Part shown: positions 23,581 to 33,140 of the stretch, piece by piece | Numbering within the stretch: position 1 is the first letter of the stretch | Layout: each line of letters begins with the position of its first letter | Source: Oscheius tipulae | Lineage: Eukaryota; Nematoda; Chromadorea; Rhabditida; Rhabditidae | Assembly (NCBI GenBank): GCA_037178975.1 | Contig: JASJZH010000001.1 | Coordinates: 6,122,501 to 6,186,500 of the forward strand | Reading direction: 5' to 3' | Length of the DNA stretch: 64,000 nucleotides | Notes under the pieces: model-generated | Told to the model about the DNA's origin: nothing | The model's input: only the letters and a program-made list of their open reading frames with translations | The model's database searches: none | Translations under genes and position numbers: made by a program

Positions 23581-24457
23581 ATGGAGAGCAACCTCCAGTA
23601 CAGGGAGAAAGACTACTGGAACAGGCGATTCCAAGAGGAGCAGAACTTTGAATGGCTGGCCGACTTTCAGGCCTTCAAACACGTCATCTTGCCGAAATTG
23701 ATGTCCAGTGATCGGTAAATCGTCTTTTTTGATCGGAATCGAAGGCAAATCTCAGAATTTTACACATTGGCTGTGGATCAAGTCGTCTCTCGATGGAATT
23801 GTACGAGCTGGGCTTCCGCAACATAACTAATGTCGACTATTCGCCAGTTCTCATCGAGGCCTCAAAGAGCCGTTATCCGGAAATGGAATGGATTTGTGAC
23901 GATATCATGAGTCTGGAGACAATTCCCGATGCAAGTTTTGATGTCGTTTTGGAGAAGGCCACGCTGGAAGCTCTTCTTGTAGCTGAAAAAGTAAGCTTCT
24001 GCAGCAACAGCAGCATGTTTTCGATCGAATCGTGCAAACAATGGTAAATTATAAATCACTATCGTGTGATTGGTTCAATTAAAACAGAAACATTCATTAG
24101 GCGTTCAAAATACATCTTTCAGAGCCAATGGTCGCCTTCTGATGAGGCCCTCCATATGCTCGACTCGGTTTTCTCTGCAGTTCAGCGGGTTCTAACTCCA
24201 CAAGGTTTGCTTTCTGGGAAAACTACCAATTACTGTCGATTTTCGGCCAATTTATATCAATCTCCTTCACCCAACCTCACTTCCGTCTACCTGCTCTGCT
24301 CCGGAACCCATCATGGTCCGTGGATCTCGAGGAATTCGGCGAAATGTTCCATTTCTTCGTCTACAGCTGTCGCCGAGGCCAGACCACGTCTCCGGAGCTC
24401 CGCGATCGATTTCTCCACATTGCACCCGAATGGCAGCGCTCAATCTCATCACCCTAA
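23581..24457 (+). CDS. EEF1AKMT4: EEF1AKMT4-type protein lysine methyltransferase
   Basis: Exons 23581-23714, 23756-23990, 24123-24204 and 24246-24457 give 663 nt (220 aa). The protein is a class I SAM-dependent methyltransferase: YREKDYWNRRFQ at the N-terminus, motif I ILHIGCGSSRLSMELY, the SAM-binding acidic residue in NVDYSP, and DASFDVVLEKATLEALL, all characteristic of METTL13/EEF1AKMT4 proteins, which methylate elongation factor 1A. The last exon, reading QFISISFTQPHFR, clearly continues the family alignment, but the third intron would end in ttttcg instead of ttttcag: no AG exists in that interval. The ATG directly follows the acceptor gactacag. It lies 400 bp downstream of the PABPN1 gene on the same strand, so the two could be co-transcribed. 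Confidence 0.85.
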
Positions 24458-25386
24458 AATATTTCCTTATTGTTACTATTTTTGTTGTTTTTTGGTAAAT
24501 TTTTTTCCCCATTTCCACCGCTAGGCCGACAATAATCCGGAAGGGTAGGCGTAATTACGGCTGGCTGCCCATGCGCCGCATGAAAATGGGATGAAGCCAG
24601 CTGGGGGCTTCATATGACTCGTCGACTTTTCGAGTCGAGTTCTCAAACAGCAGCCCCCGTTTCACGCACCTTTCTGCTACCGGGCCTTTCGGACACAAAC
24701 AATAGACAGCTGAGAAAAAATGGTGCAAAGGGGGTATCTAGTTTCTAACGGTGTGTTGGTAGCTGTTCAATTCCAATGTGTTCGTTTTAGGATTCTTCTC
24801 CAACGTACGATCAGTATTATCTAAAATCCTCGCGTAAGACCTCCTTCACCACTTAGAATCCTAGAATTCGGTTGTTTTGTCCCTTTTTGTTTTGTAGTCG
24901 GAGCCCTAAGAGATTAAGATATGAACATAAAGACAGTTCCAGTTTTCTCCTAGGTAGTTCAGTGTACCGTGTGGCTAACAGTTGACGACAAGGTAAGGAA
25001 CTTCTGTTTTTTTAGTCATTTTTGGAACATGCTATATTTTTACCATCTTTTTTACCAAGTTATTTTACCTTTCCTTTGACACCCAATTTTTCTTCTCGGT
25101 TTGTTACCGTCTTAGTTAACTGGGCCTAACGAGGCTAACAACACTCCTCTACCACTTCAACGCATTCCTTTCTCTTCCCCTCCCGATTCAATACGCTAAT
25201 TGCGCAGTCAGTATCGAAGCCACTATTGCCATCTGCTACCCCCCTCGCCTTCCCGTATTTACCCTCGGCATTACCTCTTGTTCTCACGGATTCCCGTTGT
25301 TTCTTTGCTCCACGCGCCTACACGGACTCTCATTAATTGACTGTCTCCCGCTGTTATCCCTTCCTAACAAATGCATTCAGAGAAAC
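24458..25386. other. Intergenic stretch before MAGUK gene
   Basis: No coding signal is seen. The stretch is pyrimidine-rich towards its right end and finishes in the acceptor atgcattcag at 25380, six bases before the MAGUK start codon. Confidence 0.4.
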
Positions 25387-27514
25387 ATGGTGGAAGAAGG
25401 AGAGATTGACCAGCTGCGCACTAACGCCGATAATCTGGCCAAATGTCTTCATGCTCTTCTGCAGAGAATCGAATCACTGGAGATGAACAAGGGTCAGAAA
25501 GATGAAGTCGCATCGCCTAGATCTCCAAAAGAAGAGACGGACTTTAAAGACGAACAGGTAGTTCCAATATCTAGAGATTTTACAACCATTTAGGCGACTA
25601 TCGAGGACAGCATAGAGGTGGATCCAGTCACCGGGCTTCGGAAAAGAAGAATTGTCACGGAGAGAGTATTGACCACGAAAACGTTCCATCAGCTGGCCCT
25701 GGAACCGGCCTCCATCCCTCTGGCTCCGCTGGCAAGTGGACGTCTTCTAAGCCCTGTATATCAGTCAAGAGCCGTTTCGATTGATAGGAGACAGCTGGAT
25801 CAGGTAACATAGCAATAGACACTTGGATTTTTGGAATATTTCCGGCTTGTCTGGAGTTTATTGAATATTGATAAAATTAGATTCCAGGCTTCTCTAGACA
25901 AAGTGTGACTCCAAAACTTTTGAAGCGCGACTGGCTCCTGTGAGCCTTGTACTCTAACACTTGACAGTCAATCAAACTATAACTCTCTTTTTGCAGCCTC
26001 GTACAGAACTTTTGACTGTGATTCCCAAGTTGATTACAGATTGAAGTGACAGTTTCCAACGGTCAACTGGTTGTTCTGTCCGTCCATCCCTCTTCAAACC
26101 ACAACATTCATCCCGGTGACACGATTCTCCAGGTCAATGGGAAGGATATCAGTTCTAAGGTTAGAAGAAATCACATACTGAAATACTGGCTTTAGGAAGA
26201 ACTTATGAACAGTGTTGGACATCTGGAAGTAACTCTTGTACCCTCCGAACTATATTTGGCCCCTTCAAGATTTTACAGGATGCTAGAAGACTATAGGTAA
26301 GAAGCTTGTCAGCATTCCTTACAGTAAAATTCAGTTCCGAGGCAGACCCAGCCGGATGCCGATGGCTGCCAGTAGACTTTCGGAAGGGCGACGTCATTCA
26401 GTCCATGGCCGATGACGGTCTCTGGAAGCAGGCACGCAAGGTCAACGACCTTTCCCGAGTTGGCTATCTGCCATCGAGCCTGGCCATGGAGAGAGTCTCC
26501 ATGCTGGCTCCCTACGGAAGAAGGGTTCTAGTTCTGTTGGGAGCACCTGGAGTCGGAAGGCGGACCCTGAAGAGCATGCTTCTCCGGTTCGCACCACATC
26601 ATTTCGACACGATAGTTCCCAGTAAGTTTCATTCCGCGAACTCGATAGTCGTTTCGGGACAAAGGTCCAGCAACTAGACAGCATTGGATACTCAGTCAGT
26701 GAACTTTGTATTAAAGTAGGGGAGAAAGAACTGTTGACTGAGTTTCCAAGGCTGACGGAAGTGTCTGTTAATCAAAGGTCACTGAATAATTTAACATTTC
26801 AGTAACTTCTAGACAGCCTAGGCGAGGAGAGATCGAGGGCAAAAACTACTACTTTAAGCGAAGAGAAGACGTCTATGAACTTATACGGCAAGGTCGAATG
26901 ATCGAGTGGGGAGAGCTCGATAATGAGATTTATGGTAGAGTCACTTCACTAGAATAGAAATCTTTCTTTCAGGAACATCCTCTGACACTGTTCGAGACGT
27001 TATTCGGGGAGGAAGAATGTGCTGCGTGGACTGCTCGGACAAGGCTCTCCACTACCTTTACAACAAGGAATTCATGCCCTTTGTGGTCCATATAGCACCG
27101 CCTCCTCTAGAGGAACTGATCCAGTTGGAGCAGTTGAGGCACAGTAGAAGACCGGCTGATAAACTGGCTGAGGTGGGGCTTTTTTCTGGTACACGACAAT
27201 ATTTTTCACCTTTCCAATGTTCTGCAAAGTTGTAGAGCAGATCAAACTTTTTTGAACATAACAGAGCTTGAAAATTTGTTCCTTTTAAAAAAAAATGATC
27301 TAAACGCTCAGATCTGTACCCAAGCCGAAGCCATAGCCAATGGAGAGTTCGGGACGAAGATCCACTGTACTCTGATCAACAGGAATCTGGATGTCACGTT
27401 CAAGAGGTATTGTTGCCTTGTATCAGTCACAGTCGCATGACTTTCAGATTAATAGACGCGCTGGAGAGTCTCCGACTCGACACCCAATGGGTCCCGGAAG
27501 AATGGATGACTTGA
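25387..27514 (+). CDS. MPP-type (p55) MAGUK scaffold protein
   Basis: Nine exons (25387-25557, 25594-25803, 26040-26159, 26196-26296, 26335-26621, 26803-26934, 26973-27172, 27312-27406, 27448-27514) give 1,383 nt (460 aa). Domains in order: an N-terminal helical segment (about 1-35), a divergent PDZ (about 128-185, core PGDTILQVNGKDI), an SH3 (about 200-265) and a guanylate-kinase-like domain (about 268-460) with the degenerate P-loop GAPGVGRRTLKS, then TSRQPRRGEIEG and GRMIEWGELDNEIYG. The C-terminus QWVPEEWMT parallels the WVPVSWVY end of MPP2/MPP6. These proteins organise membrane junction complexes and lack kinase activity. The protein is shorter than human MPP2/6 (about 540 aa): canonical tandem L27 domains and the PDZ GLGF loop are not evident. 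The ATG is 6 nt after an acceptor. Confidence 0.88.
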
Positions 27515-28160
27515 ATCTCATTTTGTACCTTTGGCTTCGAAGAAGCACGTTGTCTTTACATACTAAAAAGTAATAAAACCGTCAGAATAGCCAAAATGTT
27601 CCAGTCATCGTACCAGCCTCGGCAGAAGTTACGGTACTCGACTTTGAAGCTTAAATAAAAGCACAAAAGACGACTTATTCTTGAAATGACATGGCATGTT
27701 GAAATCTTGGCAATCCTTGTCTGCGCCACTTGTACTTGCGAAAAGGCTACCTGTCGTCCTGACCCTGAACCGTAAGCTGTCTCTTTCTACCTGCTTCGTC
27801 CTTATCCACCCAATTTTCCCCCTAAGCATTTCTTCCAAAAAAATCTTTCAATGTGCTCCTATCCACTCTAACCTGTCGCGTATCTCTTCATATCCAATTT
27901 TTCAGTTAATCTACCGCGAAAGGAGCAACATCCCAGTACTGACCCTCTAGTCACAACTGACTTGCTTTCATGACTTGATTTGCCAGATTTGCTGGTACGA
28001 TCGAGTATCTCTGATCTACACCCACTGTTTTTATTGGTTCATGTCCAGGAACTGTTTCAAATTGCAGAACTCCGGATCATGGCCTTCAATAACAGTTGCA
28101 GACCAGGAGGGTGAATCCTCTTTACCCCCGTGTTGATATGATTTTCGATTTCTATTCTTT
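27515..28160. other. Intergenic stretch
   Basis: This contains the 3' flank of the MAGUK gene, with AATAAAA-like signals near 27572 and 27653, and no supported coding sequence. Confidence 0.4.
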
Positions 28161-28164
28161 TCCC

Positions 28165-28173
28165 GATAAAAGG
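28165..28173 (+). promoter_or_regulatory. TATA-like box
   Basis: GATAAAAGG lies 29 nt upstream of the ATG of the first Cys-rich gene. No splice acceptor precedes that ATG, so a conventional promoter is likely here. The paralogue downstream has a perfect TATAAAAG in a similar place. Confidence 0.45.
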
Positions 28174-28201
28174 AGGTTGAATCGTGCTGGTGGTACCCAT
28201 C

Positions 28202-28657
28202 ATGAAGTTGTTTCTTTCAATTCTCTTCTGTCTTCTTCTCGAAGGTGTGTCACTAAATCTTCTACTAACTACTGATTCAAGAACCAGCCCTAGCTCAGGT
28301 GTCTCTGAGACCTGCTCTTATCCCCTTCCCTCTCACGCGCTGCTGCTCCCCGGCCAGAATCCGATGCCCGAGAGGACAGCACTGTGAAGAGCGTACCGTT
28401 GTCTGTGTGAGGGCCCCGTGTCTTCCTGTCCAAAGTTGTGTACCCAATTGTCCCGTCGGACAGAACTGGCAAGATTGCCCTCTCTGCGAGAAGGATAACT
28501 TCTGTCCCTTTGTCAGAGTAAGCTCCTATCTGCTGTTTCCAAAATGATGATTTAGAACTGCAACCCACCTGGATACTGCACCTGTGCCAGAGGAACCTAC
28601 AGAACCGGAACAAGCTGCTCCAGAATCTGTCCATTGGTTGCTATTGACAAGAAATGA
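28202..28657 (+). CDS. Secreted Cys-rich protein A
   Basis: Exons 28202-28244, 28282-28517 and 28556-28657 give 381 nt (126 aa). The first exon is a signal peptide (MKLFLSILFCLLLE). The mature part has 16 cysteines, beginning with a CC pair and including SCVPNCPVGQNWQDC and, at the start of exon 3, NCNPPGYCTCARGTYRTGTSC. I do not recognise the family. The C-terminal third has the spacing of a trypsin-inhibitor-like (TIL) half domain, so an extracellular protease inhibitor is one possibility. The gene is a tandem paralogue of the one at 29313, sharing cysteine pattern and the position of the last intron. It has a short 5' leader behind a TATA-like box, unlike the neighbouring genes. Confidence 0.8.
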
Positions 28658-29271
28658 TGATGCTGCCGAAATGATTAAAACTGTCAATGGAAATGTTTTG
28701 AACTATCTCGAGAACTACTTTCTTTGAAACTTGAGAGAGTTTGTAGAGTTGTGTCTTGATACATCACACCTCCTTTTGACCTTGTGAGCAACAAAATGCC
28801 ACATCTTGACTGTGAGCTTCTTTAGAAATTACCGTTGAGATCGCAATTCAGTCGTTTTCTCCTCTCTAATATGTCCTTTACGGTTGAACCAATCTTCCCA
28901 CTTCACTTTCCCCAGCTAGGAGTCTGTGTCATACAAGCCCGCGTCATTTATGAGCGCCGCATGCACTCGGACCTGGCTACTTCAAGCCAACTCGACTTTC
29001 CTGTCAACAATACGGATCTTCAGGCAAAAATGAGGCCTGGATCGACCCGATGGTCATGTCTGTACTGGGCACATCGTCGGAAAAGGTCCCGAATGTTGTG
29101 AATTCGTTGCAGATCGTTCAATTCCGGTATACGGAAGGGAAAATTGCCAAAAAAGTGAACCAGATACCATCATACATATGTTCTCCTGATCACTGTTGCC
29201 AAAACAACCAAAAAGCTCGGTTCCTGCATGCTAATCCCTCAAATTAGCATTGTTTTGGTACCATGGCTACC
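28658..29271. other. Spacer between the Cys-rich paralogues
   Basis: About 0.6 kb with 3' flank of the first gene and upstream region of the second. An open frame from 28835 has no signal peptide, splice support or cysteine pattern and is probably chance. Confidence 0.4.
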
Positions 29272-29279
29272 TATAAAAG
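29272..29279 (+). promoter_or_regulatory. TATA box
   Basis: TATAAAAG lies 33 nt upstream of the ATG of the second Cys-rich gene, with no splice acceptor between them, so the 5'UTR would be very short. A strong TATA box is typical of tightly regulated, highly expressed genes. Confidence 0.6.
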
Positions 29280-29312
29280 TGGTCCACAGATCCAGGCGGG
29301 CCAAATCAAACG

Positions 29313-29866
29313 ATGAACACCTATCTTGTTCTGCTTCTCTCGCTGTTCCTGATAGTTCGGGGTCAGCAGACGCCTACAGCTCCTGGAGTCTCGCCTCCCT
29401 CACTTCCTCCCCAGCCGGCGCCTGCACCAGTAGCTGCTGTGGCTCCTGGTTCTCCAGGAGCTGCTATCATGACTTTCCCCGCAGGTGGAACCGTCTACTG
29501 CTGCTCCAGATGGTGGTCGTGCCGTCAGGGATACCATTGCGAGGCTTATTATCCCACATGCCGTGGATTCAACTGGTGAGGATGGTTCTCCGCCAAAAGT
29601 GCCTTATTCAGTCCTCGTCCCTACTCTCGCTGCGTCCCGAACTGTCCTTACGGCGAGACCTGGGTCGACTGCCGCGGCTGCACTAGCGAGAGATATTGTC
29701 CTGGCGGATCCAGACCTGTAGGTTTCCCCTAGAAACTCTTTGAAAATGTCTTCAGAACTGTAATCCGTCCGGCTACTGCGTCTGCAATCCCGGATCTTAT
29801 CGTGTCGGCGACAGCTGTGTTCGATTGGGCCAGTGTCCTCGTGCATGTCCTTTCGGCAATTGCTAA
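29313..29866 (+). CDS. Secreted Cys-rich protein B
   Basis: Exons 29313-29575, 29612-29717 and 29756-29866 give 480 nt (159 aa). A signal peptide (MNTYLVLLLSLFLIVRG) is followed by a Pro/Ala-rich spacer and a domain with 18 cysteines: a CC pair, RCVPNCPYGETWVDC, and NCNPSGYCVCNPGSYRVGDSC. The cysteine order and the intron immediately before NCNP match protein A, so the two arose by tandem duplication. Protein B has the extra Pro-rich linker and two extra C-terminal cysteines (ACPFGNC). The last segment again looks TIL-like. Function is unknown; secretion to cuticle, gut or body surface is an inference from the signal peptide only. A TATA box lies just upstream. Confidence 0.8.
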
Positions 29867-29931
29867 ACCAGCTGAAATGAGATTCCAACGAAAAAATGAT
29901 GAAAATTTGCGAAATTTTACTGTACATGAGA

Positions 29932-31007
29932 TCAGGAACGGGGTTTCTTCTTCTCTCCCCCGAAATCGCTTTCTGCGGGCCGAACAACTGTGGATCCGCT
30001 TCGAATAGACTGTGTGTCGTCGTCCGGCTTGATTTTCTGAACATTGTTTGTACTTCCAGATCGAAAAAGACGTACGGTTTCTTCTCCTGCGAGTGGAAAA
30101 GCCTCGAAGAGATGACCCATCAGCATGGCTGTCCTCGTGTTCTGAAAATGGGTCCTTCGTGCCTGCAGAGGCTTGTCCTCTTCCTTCCCCTCCGTCTCGG
30201 CCGGTTTGTGCTTGAACTGCCAGTAGTAGCCTTTTGCAATATTGTACCTAAGCAGGTTGGATTATCGGGGAAGTTGAACGATTTCGTGTCCAAGTTGTTC
30301 TGAACGAATCAATACGACAGATGAACATGTTTTTCTACCCATTTTTGACTAACGAATATCTTACGGAAACTAACAAGCTTGTAGCTGGCCAAACAACGGA
30401 AATATACAGGCCTGCGGCCCAAAATGACCCACCTTGATAGTGACATGACCTCATCGAAAGCCTTCTTCAACGGATCCACCACGGCCAACATTCGGGATTG
30501 AATGAATGTATACATATCGGGCGCCTGGTAGACGACTCCGTTGATAATGTAGTAGTAGGCCAGAGGCGTGACTGGAAAATAGGTAATAGAAGAGGCTCAA
30601 AAGGTCAAGATACCGTTGGTAGTTGTATTTCTTCGATGCTTGCAAATCACGTAGAGAGGCGGCTGGGCACTCCACAAAACGTATTGAATTCCGATAGTTT
30701 TTCTGAATTAAGATGACCTAAGTGGTCATGACCAACATGAAACAGGTTTCCACGACAATTTTGTCAAGAATTCTGGACAACAATATCCCCAAACTTACAT
30801 CAAATTCTCCTCGAGAGGCCTATCATTCAAATTCTGCATCTTGATCTGCTGATTATTGCAAGACATGTCGTAGAATCTGTTGGCCGGATTGCAGAAATAA
30901 TCCAGGACATTTTCCGGCGTGATGAAATTCGGAGGCCAGTCGGGATTCTTGAAGGTGATGTGCAGCGGATTCTGGGCCCCTAAACCCGCAGCTCCGGCTC
31001 TGGACAT
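29932..31007 (-). CDS. mdt-6 (MED6): Mediator complex subunit MED6
   Basis: Exons 31007-30799, 30702-30614, 30571-30433 and 30247-29932 give 753 nt (250 aa; human MED6 has 246). The conserved MED6 core is clear: NVLDYFCNPANRFYDMSCNN, then KMQNL, IGIQYVLWSAQPPLYVI, PLAYYYIINGVVYQAPDMY, SRMLAVVDPLKKAFDEVMS and GYYWQF. The C-terminus is charged and ends in EKKKPRS. MED6 belongs to the Mediator head module, which links activators to RNA polymerase II. The N-terminus before the core is an Ala/Gly-rich extension. Within the last exon a possible donor (ACC|GTACGT, near 30,075) could shorten the C-terminus, but the frame stays open to the stop. The stop lies 65 bp from the end of the convergent Cys-rich gene B. 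Confidence 0.92.
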
Positions 31008-31189
31008 CTTGGAAACTTTCTTTTGGAAAAAGTTACATTTTCGCTGGAGTAAACATTGGAAAATTACCAAATTGCGTGTGAAAATCAACAAAAAGAGGAA
31101 GACTTTATTTCAAGATTAAATTACAGCTGTTTTTAGCAGAGAACCGGTTCATACAGCATGAATGTATAAGAAAGTGTGTTAGTGCACAA

Positions 31190-31656
31190 TTAGCACTTGT
31201 ACTTGGCATCCCAGTTCAGATAGTCGGAGGGGAAAATGCGAGAATCGCGTCCAAGAAGCATGTCGAAATGAAGACGAGACGATTCAAAGATTCCATCGGG
31301 GCCGCGATTGATGTTGGCGGCAGAGTTGAGCTCGCTAATGACGAAATCATCACCCGACCAAGCAGAAAACTTACAGAATATATTGTTCAGCCTGTCCATT
31401 CCCACCGAGCATGCGGCGTGCGTTTATAAGACTAGAAATTTTCGTGTTCATGCGAGACCCTTCGGCCAGAAGCTCGTGAGGAGCCGAATTCTTCTCCTAA
31501 ATGTCTTTTGATGCAATATTTTGAGTAGAAACAAACCGTTTGCGGAGCCTCCAAGTTTCGGATCGTGGCATGATCTTCGTGGAGGGCCTTGAAGACTGGC
31601 TCTTTCTGCTGAGGCTCAGCCAGAAGATCGCTCTGACGTTTGGCGTGGGTGGTCAT
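31190..31656 (-). CDS. Unknown 128-aa protein
   Basis: Exons 31656-31537, 31496-31375 and 31334-31190 splice with GT-AG junctions into 387 nt. The ATG directly follows the acceptor cttttccag. The product is hydrophilic and probably alpha-helical in its first two thirds (MTTHAKRQSDLLAEPQ..., INARRMLGGNGQAEQYILEL), with an aromatic, acidic C-terminal part ending DYLNWDAKYKC. It has no signal peptide or membrane helix. I do not recognise the family. Intact frame, short canonical introns and the trans-splice-like start all argue for a real gene. It lies immediately upstream of MED6 on the same strand (183 bp between its stop and the MED6 ATG), so an operon of the two is possible. Confidence 0.75.
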
Positions 31657-33045
31657 CTGGAAAAGATGAATTTAGTAAAGAAAATCTCAATAAGCTGAGA
31701 AGTAAAAAATAACATAACGGCCGGATTCTTTCGACTGATACTTGATCGATATCAAGACATTTTGCTAAAGAATCTTATCGTACAACTGTAATTCTTGATG
31801 CAGATTGAGACAACCATGCTGCTACGTTGACCAGAAAATAAATTAAAATACCTTTAAGTTTTAAATTTGGGAGAAACAAACTGCTGCCACTGTCCTCCAA
31901 GAGTTCGGCAAGTTTTTCCACATATTTTACAGTAGTTTACTTGATTCTACTCATACTAACATGTTATTACACAATTCACCAGAAAAAAAGACAGCAAAAG
32001 CTTGCAGATCTCGAAGAAAAACTGCTATCACCCGTCTCCCGCGATTTTCCTTGTTACTTCCAGTCCTACATAGCTTTGAGCCCCCTCTTAGCATTTAGTT
32101 CAAACACAATATATTCCAGCTTTTTTAAATAGCAAATTCAGCAATGAAAACATGTAAAGAAGGAAGGAAAAAGAGCAAAAGCGGTGATGAGCTGACATTT
32201 TGAATGACAATTCGGTACGCAAAAGAACGTGCGATTTGCATTTGCGTACCACCATGGAAATATAAAAATTCAGTTGTAGGTCAAAACCGGGTTAACTTTT
32301 TCAAAAAAAAAACTGCAATGAAATGTCCAGTTTTGCATGAAGGAAAATGTTTTGAATCGAGCAGAACACAGCTGAAATCATATTGAAGACAGTTGGAGGT
32401 TGTGCAGTTCAGATCAAAGCTTCTTCGGCCCATTTTTCTAACTATATCCCACTACAAGTTTCTCCTCGGCGGGAAGATGAAAACTGGGTCAGTTATGTGG
32501 TTGCGTGTTCGATTACATCTGTGTGTGCTGCTGGTCGGATCATAACATGGCCTGGGAGTGATTGATGGATAGGGCGGTGCCACCCCACGACGCCAAAACG
32601 GACAACCGATTTCACCTCACACTTGTAGTCCCTCTCCCTCGCTTAGTCTCCTCAAATACATAGCGATTTTGACTGATTTGCCACGCCATGTGTTCCTAAT
32701 TCATCCCTCTTCCAGTCCCCGAACCTCTCTCCCCCTAACCTTCTCGAGTGTTTTCCCGGACGAGAGAGAAAGAGAGAGAGACAGATCCTAATCGGAGAAG
32801 CCACCCTGTAAATAGAGAGAGTCAGAGAGTGTTAGTCGCCGGTCTAGTTGTCAGGTCTCCACAATGACCATCCATCAATCATGTGCTGTCCGTCCCACCC
32901 TCTCTCTCACGCCAACAACGGGGCCCGCCGTCTCCTTCATTTGACTATTCTTATCTCTTTTCATCCAACCGTGCTCTCTTCCTATATCTCTATGGCTTCT
33001 CTTCTTATGCAACTTCAAATGTTTAACGGAAGATCGGCGCACTTT
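31657..33045. other. Intergenic stretch
   Basis: No supported gene. A GAGAGAGAAAGAGAGAGAGA purine tract lies near 32763-32783. The right end holds a tRNA-like element just upstream of the zinc finger gene. Confidence 0.4.
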
Positions 33046-33126
33046 GCTGAATAGCTCAGTCGGTTAGCCGTCCAATTACGGATCTTACCAAGTCGTGCTC
33101 GACTCCATTCTCTCGATCCCTGAGCA
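33046..33126 (+). repeat. tRNA-like element
   Basis: TAGCTCAGTCGGTTAG (33052-33067) is an excellent A box and CTCGACTCC about 50 nt later is a fair B box, but the anticodon arm does not fold cleanly. It ends 15 bases before the zinc finger gene's start codon, whose acceptor (attttacag) follows directly. Confidence 0.55.
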
Positions 33127-33140
33127 AATATTTTACAGAA

